A program made the position numbers and the translations under genes. Source: OMIW01 sp044235645 (GTDB lineage Bacteria > Bdellovibrionota_C > UBA2361 > OMIW01). From it: 64,000 nt of DNA. This document shows, in pieces, positions 44,736-53,768 of the stretch (position 1 is the stretch's first letter; the number at the start of each line of letters is the position of its first letter). The DNA is taken from positions 1 to 64,000 of the forward strand of contig JBIIHQ010000001.1 of assembly GCA_044235645.1 (NCBI GenBank). The letters run 5' to 3'. The notes under the pieces were generated by a model. That model was not told the DNA's origin, did not search any database, and saw only the letters and a list, made by a program, of their open reading frames with translations.

Positions 44736-45101
44736 ATGGCAGTGAAAGATTCGCGAGATCTGATGTTCTCAGAGGTACTCGAGCGGCTCGACGGCGACAT
44801 GGGATTTTTTCTAGAGCTTGCGAATGAATTTTTGTTGGGATTCGAGTCAAGTTGGCTCCGGCTCAAGGGGGCGGTCGAAGGAGGGAACTACGAGACCGTC
44901 CACTTTGAAGCTCACTCCCTCAAGTCAGCCCTTGCGAACCTTGGAGCAGTATCTGCGGCAGAAATCTGTGGTGAGCTGGAGAAGTTAGGGCGATTTCGGG
45001 GCGACTTGGGAGGTGGGGGAAGGTTGATCGTGGGGTTGTGGGATGCTGTAGGGAGGTTTCAAGGATTGGTGGCAGCGGAGGAAAAAAAGGCAGTGGTTTA
45101 G
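44736..45101 (+). CDS. Orphan histidine phosphotransfer (HPt) domain protein
   Basis: A 121-residue all-helical protein. The HPt signature is EAHSLKSALANLGA, with His60 as the phosphorylated residue and the Lys three residues later. Such proteins relay phosphate between response regulator receiver domains in multi-step two-component systems. No kinase or response regulator is in the window, so its partners are elsewhere. The C-terminal 35 residues are Gly/Glu rich and not conserved. The muramidase/peptidase gene begins about 140 bases downstream on the same strand. Confidence 0.85.
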   Translation: MAVKDSRDLMFSEVLERLDGDMGFFLELANEFLLGFESSWLRLKGAVEGGNYETVHFEAHSLKSALANLGAVSAAEICGELEKLGRFRGDLGGGGRLIVGLWDAVGRFQGLVAAEEKKAVV

Positions 45102-45238
45102 GCTACTCGGATTTGAGAACTCTGAATAACTCTAGAGACGGGCCGATTTACGCTCAGATGGGATCCTCAGTTTCCCTGATTTTAGGGGCGAAGCCTGTCG
45201 ACTGCGTGAAAAAAGTAGTTCCTGTAAGGGTTCACCAC

Positions 45239-46927
45239 ATGAACGGAAGTGTGCCAGTACCAAGACCATCAACCGGACCTGATCCAGCTCAAGCAGGGCG
45301 GGACTCCCTGACTCCGAGGCCGACCCCGGCTGACCAGCGCGCCGCAAGCCCATCCTTGGGAGTGGTAACGGCGAAGATCGACGAATTAGTCGAGAAAAAC
45401 CTGTTGAGTAAGACCCTCGGGGACAAGCTCAGAGAGAAGTTGACCGAGCACGGCGTTGGACTAATGCAGAAAGTGGGCGCGTCGGAGGTGTTAGCCGCGC
45501 TCAAATCGATCGAGGATCTGAAGGCGAAGGGGTACAGCGATCAAGCGGTTAAGGCGGCGGCGGCGATCGGTTTTGGAAGAGGGGGCACGAAGGGAATGCT
45601 CGATTATCTCCCGGCAGTGGGAGAGTCAGTCAGCCCTGATGACTTCTTAAACTATGCGCAAACCAACAATGCGTACAGCATTGTTTGGCTTCAGGATAAC
45701 TTCAACCTCTTCGAGGAAGAGGAAGCAACATTCCTTGACGTTGCGACCTTGACCGCTCGCGCCCGTTCTTCGCTTTCGACCTACTATGGAAGCATCCTGG
45801 ACCCCTCGGTGGATCCTCTTCGACAGCTTACGAGTTCTCAGGTTACTGGATTTGAGAGCATCCTCACCTTCATATCGAAAGGAGAGGGTGGTTATAATTC
45901 AATGAATCAGGGTACTTCGGGGGGAAGAATCGTCGGAAGTACTCATAATGCTGCCTCAATCCTCGGCAAAAACCTCACTGATATGACAATAGGCGAGGTG
46001 ATGGCCCACCAGTCGAGTGGACGATTGTTTGCTGCGGGTAGGTATCAGATCATCCCGGAAACCATGAGGGTGGCCGTAAGAGATGCGGGGCTATCGTCCA
46101 ACGAAAAGTTTTCCCCGGAGAATCAAGATAAACTTGCCATTGCACTGATACTTCACAAGCGACCAAAGCTTGGTGAGTATTTGTTGGGTAAACATAACGA
46201 TCTTCAGCTTGCGATGCGAGAGGCTGCTCTGGAATGGGCATCTTTGCCAGACCCCAACACGGGCAATTCGATGTACGGGAGCGGAAATAGGGCCCTTCAT
46301 TCGGTATCGGAAGTGGCGGAGGCTTTACGGGCCGCGCGAATTAACATAGTGAATGCCTCGGCCTCGGGAGCCTCGAATGGTAGCTCTCCATCTAGTTCTC
46401 CTCGACCGTCTCAATCAGCCACAGAGATCGCGCGCCAAATGCCAAGGAGAGAATATGTATTGGGTCAGCACGATTGCTCTACCTTTACCAGGGATGTTCT
46501 ATCGAGATATTTAGGCCGTCAGTTAACAGAGGAAGAATCTCAGAGGGTAATGATAGGGTATAACCTTGGGAGTGGTTCACCAATCGAAGCCTACAACAGA
46601 GCAGTCTCAAGTGGTGATCCACGGGTCAGGGGAGCCGCCGGTTGGGTGGATGACTCTGGTTTGGGGACCAGAAAACCCCTCAACAACATAACTGATGCCG
46701 ATATCCAGAGTGGAGTAGTAGCCCAGGTTCACTGGGCCAAGGGGGGGGGCCATTCAGGTTTTATCACTCGCATCAAAAGAGATTCTCAGGGAAACATGGC
46801 GGGGTTCTATATGCTCACCGCGCACTCAGTCGCGGATAGCTCAGGTAGAACGGGTAACTATGAGGCCTTCATCTCCATGTCCGAGGTAAAGGGCGTGGTC
46901 GCAGCTACTCTCAAGAAAACGGCTTGA
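45239..46927 (+). CDS. Muramidase (lambda-endolysin-like) plus cysteine-peptidase fusion, no signal peptide
   Basis: A 562-residue modular protein. After a Pro/Ser-rich start, residues 43-120 form a helical region that resembles part of the protein at 36256-37782. Residues about 205-345 resemble GH104 (phage lambda R-type) muramidases: a Glu in SKGEGGY (Glu216), AAGRYQ (265-270), FSPENQD and WASLP (333-337). Residues 400-560 are a cysteine-peptidase-like domain with Cys413 (HDCSTFT), His505 (GGGHSG) and TAHS, paralogous to the next gene. Both domains suggest action on peptidoglycan, yet no Sec signal or membrane helix is seen, so delivery or localisation is unclear. ATG 45239 has AAGGG eight bases ahead; ATG 45158 is the alternative, without such a site. 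Confidence 0.75.
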   Translation: MNGSVPVPRPSTGPDPAQAGRDSLTPRPTPADQRAASPSLGVVTAKIDELVEKNLLSKTLGDKLREKLTEHGVGLMQKVGASEVLAALKSIEDLKAKGYSDQAVKAAAAIGFGRGGTKGMLDYLPAVGESVSPDDFLNYAQTNNAYSIVWLQDNFNLFEEEEATFLDVATLTARARSSLSTYYGSILDPSVDPLRQLTSSQVTGFESILTFISKGEGGYNSMNQGTSGGRIVGSTHNAASILGKNLTDMTIGEVMAHQSSGRLFAAGRYQIIPETMRVAVRDAGLSSNEKFSPENQDKLAIALILHKRPKLGEYLLGKHNDLQLAMREAALEWASLPDPNTGNSMYGSGNRALHSVSEVAEALRAARINIVNASASGASNGSSPSSSPRPSQSATEIARQMPRREYVLGQHDCSTFTRDVLSRYLGRQLTEEESQRVMIGYNLGSGSPIEAYNRAVSSGDPRVRGAAGWVDDSGLGTRKPLNNITDADIQSGVVAQVHWAKGGGHSGFITRIKRDSQGNMAGFYMLTAHSVADSSGRTGNYEAFISMSEVKGVVAATLKKTA

Positions 46928-46934
46928 TGAGAGC

Positions 46935-47153
46935 TCAGTCGTCGGTCACGGGGATTTCCTCATCAACAGGGTCTCGGTAGTTGTCCCTTTGTCCTGATGG
47001 TGATGCGAGGCTGTGTGAAAGCTTCCATGCGATGATGGCGAGACCCGATACCATGGTTTGAAAAAGAAGTGCGGTTGAGCATGTTCTCGCAAAAACAGAA
47101 GGGGGTAGCAAAAGCGTTTCATGCCAGACCGCAGCCCACCATCGTCTGCTCAC
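46935..47153 (-). CDS. Possible small membrane protein antisense between two peptidase genes
   Basis: A 72-codon minus-strand frame in the 193-base gap between the two peptidase genes, overlapping the first 33 bases of the second. It starts with GTG behind a purine-rich AGAGAGGGGGA. The product has one hydrophobic segment (about residues 22-45, TCSTALLFQTMVSGLAIIAW) and an acidic tail (DPVDEEIPVTDD). The position would suit an immunity or regulatory partner, but it may equally be a chance frame. Confidence 0.3.
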   Translation of the reverse strand: MSRRWWAAVWHETLLLPPSVFARTCSTALLFQTMVSGLAIIAWKLSHSLASPSGQRDNYRDPVDEEIPVTDD

Positions 47154-48179
47154 TCCCCCTCTCTGGGCACTTTCAATTGGAATGGTGGATGGGTTGGAGT
47201 GGTCGATGAGGGGTTCCAGGTAAAGCTCGGCTACACCAACAATGGATATCGTGCAGTTCAGACATCATCATCGGTATATCGAATCCCCGATGGAGCCCAG
47301 TCTCGTGCCGAAATAATCACCTGGCTTAAAGAAGCCTACCGCTCCGGTGCTATTTCGGGAGTCTACGATTTGAACCAAACCTCGGGTAATTCTTTTTCGC
47401 CGACCGGGAGTGAAGTTCGAAAGCTATGGCAAATTTACAAAGGGTCGTTTGAGGTTCTACGGAGGTACAATGAGTCCCCCGGCTATGGGGCGCGACAGGT
47501 TAGCGACTCATTGACGAGAGTGCGGAGAGCCCTGGAGCCATATGCTCGTGGATTTACGGAACAACCGGGACAGGTGCAAGATGCTATCAAAGCTCTCGGA
47601 GACCTCCAGCGTCAGTTAAATCGGGCTCTGAAATTACCAGGCTCTCAAGATCCGACTTGGCTCTCCTCAGTAGGAGGTCAATTGGAAAAAAAAGAGGCGG
47701 GTCACTCTTACAAGCTCGGCGTAAATGATTGCTCGATATTTATTAGTTCTCTTCTCAGGAGTAGATTTCTCATTAAAGAAAGCGATCTCGATCGCATCAT
47801 GATCAGGAACACGCCACCGTACGATGAACTGCTCCGCCGGGGTGATAAAAGAGCCCTTGGTCCGGTCGGCTGGCTGGTTGAGGAGAAGGGGTGGCGGCAA
47901 ACGACTCTGGAGCAGCTCACTCCGAGAGAATTGAGAGAGGGGGCTGTCGCACAGATTACCTGGGCAAAGGGAGGGGGACACTCGGTTTTAATAACAGATA
48001 TCGTGCGCGATTCTCGCGGAAATATTACTGGTTTTCAGGCGCTCAGCGCCCATTCCCTGCCGAATCCAAAAACGGGTCAGACGGGTATTTATTCTGCTTT
48101 CATTCCCCTTTCGGAGGTCAGGGCAGGTTTAAAAGGAGTCGCGATAGCTGTCGAAAGACACAATCAAAGAGGCCGGTGA
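47121..48179 (+). CDS. Cysteine-peptidase-like protein, paralogue of the preceding gene
   Basis: A 352-residue protein. The C-terminal 160 residues align throughout with the last domain of the preceding gene: Cys204 (VNDCSIF), REGAVAQITWAKGGGHS with His287, SRGNITGF, SAHS and AFIPLSEV. The Cys-His arrangement and the preceding small-residue strand fit the NlpC/P60 or CHAP superfamily of cell-wall amidases and endopeptidases; this is inference from motif order. The N-terminal 190 residues are different from the preceding protein and unknown to me: a beta-type start (FNWNGGWVGVV) followed by helices. There is no signal peptide. The ribosome-binding site is poor (GGGGG about 15 bases upstream). 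It ends 8 bases from the convergent uvrA. Confidence 0.75.
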   Translation: MPDRSPPSSAHSPSLGTFNWNGGWVGVVDEGFQVKLGYTNNGYRAVQTSSSVYRIPDGAQSRAEIITWLKEAYRSGAISGVYDLNQTSGNSFSPTGSEVRKLWQIYKGSFEVLRRYNESPGYGARQVSDSLTRVRRALEPYARGFTEQPGQVQDAIKALGDLQRQLNRALKLPGSQDPTWLSSVGGQLEKKEAGHSYKLGVNDCSIFISSLLRSRFLIKESDLDRIMIRNTPPYDELLRRGDKRALGPVGWLVEEKGWRQTTLEQLTPRELREGAVAQITWAKGGGHSVLITDIVRDSRGNITGFQALSAHSLPNPKTGQTGIYSAFIPLSEVRAGLKGVAIAVERHNQRGR

Positions 48180-48187
48180 GCTCTCTA

Positions 48188-51100
48188 TCACGTGCAAAGC
48201 TCCCGCCCCCACGGCGTGTCCCTTCCACGAAGCCTCGCGGGCGCTCCTTCAAAAATAACCCGTCCCCCCGCCTCTGCAGCACCAGGCCCCATCTCAATAA
48301 CATGATCCGCTGCCAGCAAGAGATCGGGATCGTGTTCAATACACATGACCGAGTGCCCTCGCTCGACGAGAGTGTGCAGAACGGAAACCAACTTTCTGAC
48401 GTCGGCGCGATGGAGGCCGATGGTTGGTTCATCAAGAAGGTATATGGTGTGGCGGGTACGATTTTGCGCGAGCTCCTGCACTAATTTAATTCTTTGGGCC
48501 TCTCCACCAGAAAGAGTAGATGAGCGCTGTCCAATCGTAAGGTATCCGAGTCCGAGATCGCACGCGAGCGCCGTAATCCGGTGGATTTTTTTGTGAGCAG
48601 AGAAGAGGTTGCGGGCTTCATTAAACGAGAGTGAGAGTACCTCACTCACTGAACACCCTCGATACCGTATATGCGTGATATCGTCGATAAACCGCGCGCC
48701 ATCACACGATTCACACGTCATCGATGCTTCTGATAGAAAGCTCATCTGGAGTGATATCGTACCGAGGCCGCCGCAGGTCGCACATCTTCCCCGACCAGCA
48801 TTAAAAGAGAAGTCGCTCGGTGACCACCCGAGCGTTTTTGCCTCAACGGTCGAGGCAAAGAGTTTACGAATGTCATCCCAGAACCCGAGGTATGATGCTG
48901 GCACCGAGCGGCTATGGCTGCCGAGCGGTGTCTGATCAATTGATACGACAGTGCCGAGATCGAAAGAGGAGCGAACAAGACACCCATCTTTTTTGAATAT
49001 CGTCTCAACTCCTTGCCCTTGAGAGCTTTGGCCTTCTGTTATTGTCTTCGCAAGCATGTCGTGCAACAGCGTGCTCTTTCCTGCACCAGATACACCAGCG
49101 ATCGCCACAAACCGCTGGAGGGGTATCGCAAGTGCGAGATCTTTTACGGTCCGACTCGAGCCTTCGATATGAAGGACGGGTGAAGGGAGTGTGGGAGCTG
49201 GTTCGTGGCTCTTTGATGGGTTCGTTGTTCGGTCACCCTCGTGATATCGAGGCATTGGTTCGTGCAGTTCGAAGAGCCGTTCACCACCCTCGCTCTCTGA
49301 GAATGACGAGGTTGATCCCTGAAACATCACGAGTCCCCCTTCCGCACCACCGCCGGGACCTATCTCGATTATCTGATCGCACGAGGCGATAGTTGCAGGA
49401 TCGTGCTCTATGACGACCACGGTATTTCCCGCATCTTTGAGCTTCGCTATTTGTTTGAGAACGAGACGATTATCGCTCGGATGAAGACCTGCGCTCGGTT
49501 CATCGAATAGGTAGAGGACTCCGGTCAGAGGGGAGCCCATAGCGGCTGCAAGCCGCAGCCGCTGAAGCTCGCCTCCCGAAAGGGTGTGACTTGCGCGATC
49601 CAGAGGGAGCGCACCGATGCCGAGCGCGATAAGGTGATTTATTCGAGAAGTAATCTCGGAGAAGATTGGCTCAGCAACTGGTCGGTGATGTGCCTTGAGG
49701 GGAATTGATTCAAGAAAAGGGATAAGTTCGTGAGCCGGGAGTCGGGAGGCTTCTCCGATCGAGCGACCCGCAAGTCGCAGCGATTGACCAATTTGATTTA
49801 TCCTCGTTCCCGCGCACTCGTGGCACGGTTCTCCGCGTGCATTTATCCCGAGACCATCGCACGTTCTGCACCTTCCCCGTTTTGAGTGGAAGCTGAGATC
49901 CTCTGGATCGAGGGAAAGGTATCCTCGTTTACACACCGGGCACATTCTTGTCGCACTCAACACGGTCTCTCCCGCATCTGATACTGCGATCGCCTGTCCG
50001 CCGCCAAGGCTGAGCGCGAGCGATACTGCCGATGTGATTAGGTCATCATCGGTGCGGGTTGGATCAATCTTTCCGACCACAAAGTCGATCGAGTGAGCCT
50101 TGCTCTTTTCTAGACCTTCAACGCACGATGTCGCTTTGCAGAAGATACCATCGACCCGAACCTCATGAATCTCTGAGTTGAGTGCTCGTTGAAATATCGC
50201 CTTATGGTTGCCCTTTTTTTTCACGACAATTGGGGCAAGAAGCCGAATAGCTCGACCGGTTACCTGACGCACTTGCCCTACCATATCGGAGATGGTGCCT
50301 CCGGAAATCACCGCATCAGGATGCTCGATGCAGTATTGAGTACCAAGCTTGACAAAGAGGAGCCTGAGAAATTGGTATACCTCCGTGATAGTCCCCACGG
50401 TTGAAAGTGTCCCCGGGGATGATGCATGTTGATTCACGTAAATGCTCGGCGGGATGTTCTCCACCTTATCGAGATCGGGGCGTCTGACATCTTTGATGAA
50501 TTGTTGGGCGTACGGAGAGAGGCAATCGAGATATCGTCGCTGCCCCTCCGCAAAGAGGATATCTTTTGCGATAGTTGATTTTCCTGACCCGCTCACCCCT
50601 GTAATAGCGATCGTTTTTTCGAGGGGGATATTGAGATCCACCCCCCGCAGATTGTGTTCTCGGGCACCTCGGATAGTAATACTGTTCTGCAATACTTTAT
50701 CCAGATTTTCGCTCCCTTGGACCTCCGATTGCCGCGACGTGCGGGACGTCTGGGGTGCATATGATGATATCAACCCAGCATTTCTCTCGTTTCTCTCTCG
50801 CTCAGCGCGGTACTCCCTGAGATAACGCGCAGTGAAGCTTGTTCCCTCAAACGAGGCAAGCGCTTCTGGGGGTCCGGTAAAGAGAATATTCCCCCCCCCT
50901 GCACCTCCTTCTGGTCCCATGTCAACGACCCAATCCGCTTCATTGATGAAAGAGAGATTGTGTTCAATACACACAACGGTGTGACCCCGATCCCTGAGTG
51001 CACGACAAACCGTGACGAGACGCATGACATCCCGAACGTGAAGACCTGTTGTCGGTTCGTCAAAAACGACGAGAGACCCCGCTGAGGAGGAGGTGCGCGA

Positions 51101-53731
51101 GCGCTTTTCCGTTCCAGAAATAAGAGGCACTAACTTTAATCGTTGCGCTTCTCCCCCGGACAACTCACTCAGCGAGTGACCGAGGGTAAGGTGGCCGAGA
51201 CCGAGAGAGTGGAGAACATCGAGAGGGCCACAAATCTTCCGATATTCCTCAAATAAAATACGCGCATCGTCAATCGATAAATTGAGAAGATCGTCAACCG
51301 TTTTTTCGTTCCACCTGACCTCGAGTACACTTGGCTGAAACCGCTTGCCGAGACATGTTTCGCATATTAGATAGACATCAGATAGAAACTGCATGTCCTC
51401 TTTAATGGCGCCGCCTCCCTCACAGGTAAGACAACGTCCTGCCTCGACATTGAAAGAAAAGGATGATTTCGTGAGGGCGCGCGAGCGTGCATCCTCGGTA
51501 TCAGCAAGGAGGGTGCGAATGGGGTCCCAGATCTTGGTATAGGTGGCGATGTTAGCCCGTGGACTCTTGGCAAGAGGAGTTTGATCCACGATAAGGAGTT
51601 CTTCGACCTGATCAAATCCCTCGATACGGTGCACGGGAGAGAGTCCCAAAGCTCGCCGTTCGTATTCTCTTGCAATGATCTCTTGGACTAATGTGCTCTT
51701 TCCGCAACCGGACACCCCGGTAATACAGACAAGACTCCCAAGAGGAATAGAGAGGTGAATATCTCTAATATTTCGAGCTGACGCTCCCATGATCGAGAGC
51801 GTTCCCGTTTGTCCCCCTTCTTCTCTGTTGTTGCGAGGTGGTGGCGTGAAGTCAATTCCGGTCCAACCGGACGCGGGGCCGTGATAGACGATATCTCCCC
51901 CCGTCGAACCACTACCTGGGCCAAGTTCGATTATCTCTTCCGCCGCGGCGATTATTTGCGGATCGTGCTCAACGACGGTGAGAGTATTACCTCGCTGGTG
52001 AAGAGTATGGAGCGAGGCGAGAAGTCTATCGCTATCGCGGGGATGAAGACCGACAGAGGGTTCATCAAGAACGAAATGGGTGGATGTCAGCCCACTACCA
52101 AGAGCTCCTGCCAGGTTGACTCGCTGCGTTTCGCCACCAGAGAGGGTACGTGCAGGGCGGTCAAGTGTGAGGTAGGAGAGCCCTAGATTATCGAGAAATG
52201 AGAGGCGAGAACGGAACGCCGCGAACAGTTCACGCACTTCGCGGGGAAGTGATTCAAAAGATGGTATCTTCGCGCAGAGGTGATCGGTCCAGACTAGAAG
52301 CTCTCCGACCGATTTTGACCAGACCTGAGCTATCGAGAGTTCACCAATTCGATACGACAGCGCATCTTCTTTGAGTCGAGTGCCCTTGCACGATGAGCAT
52401 ATCTCCTGCTTCCGATACCGATTCAGAAACACCCGAACATGCATTTTGTAGATCTTTTTCTCAAGCCATTCGAACCACGGCCTGATTCCGCAATAGCTTT
52501 TTGTATCGGTAGTAATAATCGTCGTTTTTTGTTCCTCAGTCAGGCTCTGCCATGGCTGGTTGGTGGGAATCTTTTGCTCAGCGCAGAATTTCTTGAGCGC
52601 TTTTCGCTCCCAATCAGCGGCATCACCATTCCAGCACGCGATGCACCCATCGTCGATGGAGAGCCTCGGATCGGGTATGCAGCGCTCGATATCGGTTACA
52701 AGAACGCTGCCAAAGCCCTTACAGGTTGGGCACGCGCCGAGTGGGTGATTAAACGAAAAGAGCCCCGGCCGAGGACGGAGTAGCGCCTGCTGGGAGCTAG
52801 GACACTGTGCTCGTTCCCAGAAATCGCTCCGCAGATACGGTTGACCGAGGAGCGAACGGTTTCGACCTACCTGTTCGATTTGAGCAAAGGGACGACGAGC
52901 CACGGAGGGGCAGTTGCCTTTCTGAGGGCCAAATCGAATCAGCGCACACCTCCCCCCTGAAAGAGCAAACGATTGCTCAATTGCCTCTCGTAATCGGGAT
53001 AATTCAAGATCACAGGGATTGGTCGATGAGGTTATGACTCGATCGAGTACCACCAGAATCTCTTCGTCTGTCTTACGTATCTCCCTTGATAGCTCACCAT
53101 CAGTCGAGATAATTACGCCGGTTCGCGGGGCAAGAATACGAGAGAATCCGAGAAGGCCGAGACGGGCAAGCTCTGCTTTCAATCCGCCCCTTTTTTGGGG
53201 CAGGGGGAGGGGCGCGGCAATGAGGAATGGATGATTTGGGAAGAGCGCAATAATCCGCCCAAACCGCTCGGCAAGCTGGGTTGGTGTCCACTGTTCGAGG
53301 TTGATGCCACACGTTCCGCATACGGGTTGCGAGAGCGCATTCCAGATTCCCTTGAGGTAGTCGAGGAGCCCCGTCATCGATCCAACGGTTGATCGGGAAT
53401 TGTTTATCCGTGTGCGTTGCTGAATTGCAATGGTCGGGCGCACTTGTTCGACAAACCCCACTTGTGGCTTTTTAACCTTATCGAAAAATTGCCGCACGTA
53501 GGGGCTAAATGTCTCTAGGTATCGACGCTGTCCCTCGGCATAGATAGTGTCAAACGCCAGGGAGGATTTCCCTGAACCAGAGAGTCCTGTGATGACGGTG
53601 AAAGAATCGTGCGGGATAGAGAGAGAAATATCTTTAAGATTGTGCTCCGCTGCCTGGTGAATCGTCAAAGCGCGCGACCTCTTTGCGGGGCTTTGATCGG
53701 GAACACTGCTTTTTTTGAGACCTTTAGTCAT
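48188..53731 (-). CDS. uvrA: Double-length UvrA excinuclease subunit (tandem fusion)
   Basis: An 1847-residue protein made of two complete UvrA units in a row. UvrA recognises helix-distorting DNA lesions and loads UvrB in nucleotide excision repair. Four Walker A sites are visible: GLSGSGKSS (residues 49-57), GVSGCGKST (about 670), GVSGSGKST (about 1043) and GVSGAGKST (about 1545). Each is matched by an ABC signature (LSGGETQRV, LSGGEAQRL, LSGGELQRL, LSGGEAQRI) and a Walker B. Each half also has CxxC zinc modules such as CPTCKGFG, CLTCEGGG, CRTCDGLG and CATCGGLG. Normal UvrA works as a dimer, so this chain could act as a pseudo-dimer in one polypeptide. Double-length UvrA is known in Chlamydia and some other lineages. 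Confidence 0.96.
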   Translation of the reverse strand: MTKGLKKSSVPDQSPAKRSRALTIHQAAEHNLKDISLSIPHDSFTVITGLSGSGKSSLAFDTIYAEGQRRYLETFSPYVRQFFDKVKKPQVGFVEQVRPTIAIQQRTRINNSRSTVGSMTGLLDYLKGIWNALSQPVCGTCGINLEQWTPTQLAERFGRIIALFPNHPFLIAAPLPLPQKRGGLKAELARLGLLGFSRILAPRTGVIISTDGELSREIRKTDEEILVVLDRVITSSTNPCDLELSRLREAIEQSFALSGGRCALIRFGPQKGNCPSVARRPFAQIEQVGRNRSLLGQPYLRSDFWERAQCPSSQQALLRPRPGLFSFNHPLGACPTCKGFGSVLVTDIERCIPDPRLSIDDGCIACWNGDAADWERKALKKFCAEQKIPTNQPWQSLTEEQKTTIITTDTKSYCGIRPWFEWLEKKIYKMHVRVFLNRYRKQEICSSCKGTRLKEDALSYRIGELSIAQVWSKSVGELLVWTDHLCAKIPSFESLPREVRELFAAFRSRLSFLDNLGLSYLTLDRPARTLSGGETQRVNLAGALGSGLTSTHFVLDEPSVGLHPRDSDRLLASLHTLHQRGNTLTVVEHDPQIIAAAEEIIELGPGSGSTGGDIVYHGPASGWTGIDFTPPPRNNREEGGQTGTLSIMGASARNIRDIHLSIPLGSLVCITGVSGCGKSTLVQEIIAREYERRALGLSPVHRIEGFDQVEELLIVDQTPLAKSPRANIATYTKIWDPIRTLLADTEDARSRALTKSSFSFNVEAGRCLTCEGGGAIKEDMQFLSDVYLICETCLGKRFQPSVLEVRWNEKTVDDLLNLSIDDARILFEEYRKICGPLDVLHSLGLGHLTLGHSLSELSGGEAQRLKLVPLISGTEKRSRTSSSAGSLVVFDEPTTGLHVRDVMRLVTVCRALRDRGHTVVCIEHNLSFINEADWVVDMGPEGGAGGGNILFTGPPEALASFEGTSFTARYLREYRAERERNERNAGLISSYAPQTSRTSRQSEVQGSENLDKVLQNSITIRGAREHNLRGVDLNIPLEKTIAITGVSGSGKSTIAKDILFAEGQRRYLDCLSPYAQQFIKDVRRPDLDKVENIPPSIYVNQHASSPGTLSTVGTITEVYQFLRLLFVKLGTQYCIEHPDAVISGGTISDMVGQVRQVTGRAIRLLAPIVVKKKGNHKAIFQRALNSEIHEVRVDGIFCKATSCVEGLEKSKAHSIDFVVGKIDPTRTDDDLITSAVSLALSLGGGQAIAVSDAGETVLSATRMCPVCKRGYLSLDPEDLSFHSKRGRCRTCDGLGINARGEPCHECAGTRINQIGQSLRLAGRSIGEASRLPAHELIPFLESIPLKAHHRPVAEPIFSEITSRINHLIALGIGALPLDRASHTLSGGELQRLRLAAAMGSPLTGVLYLFDEPSAGLHPSDNRLVLKQIAKLKDAGNTVVVIEHDPATIASCDQIIEIGPGGGAEGGLVMFQGSTSSFSESEGGERLFELHEPMPRYHEGDRTTNPSKSHEPAPTLPSPVLHIEGSSRTVKDLALAIPLQRFVAIAGVSGAGKSTLLHDMLAKTITEGQSSQGQGVETIFKKDGCLVRSSFDLGTVVSIDQTPLGSHSRSVPASYLGFWDDIRKLFASTVEAKTLGWSPSDFSFNAGRGRCATCGGLGTISLQMSFLSEASMTCESCDGARFIDDITHIRYRGCSVSEVLSLSFNEARNLFSAHKKIHRITALACDLGLGYLTIGQRSSTLSGGEAQRIKLVQELAQNRTRHTIYLLDEPTIGLHRADVRKLVSVLHTLVERGHSVMCIEHDPDLLLAADHVIEMGPGAAEAGGRVIFEGAPARLRGRDTPWGRELCT

Positions 53732-53768
53732 GAAAGATACCGCTCTCAGGTGATACCCCGCTTAAGGG

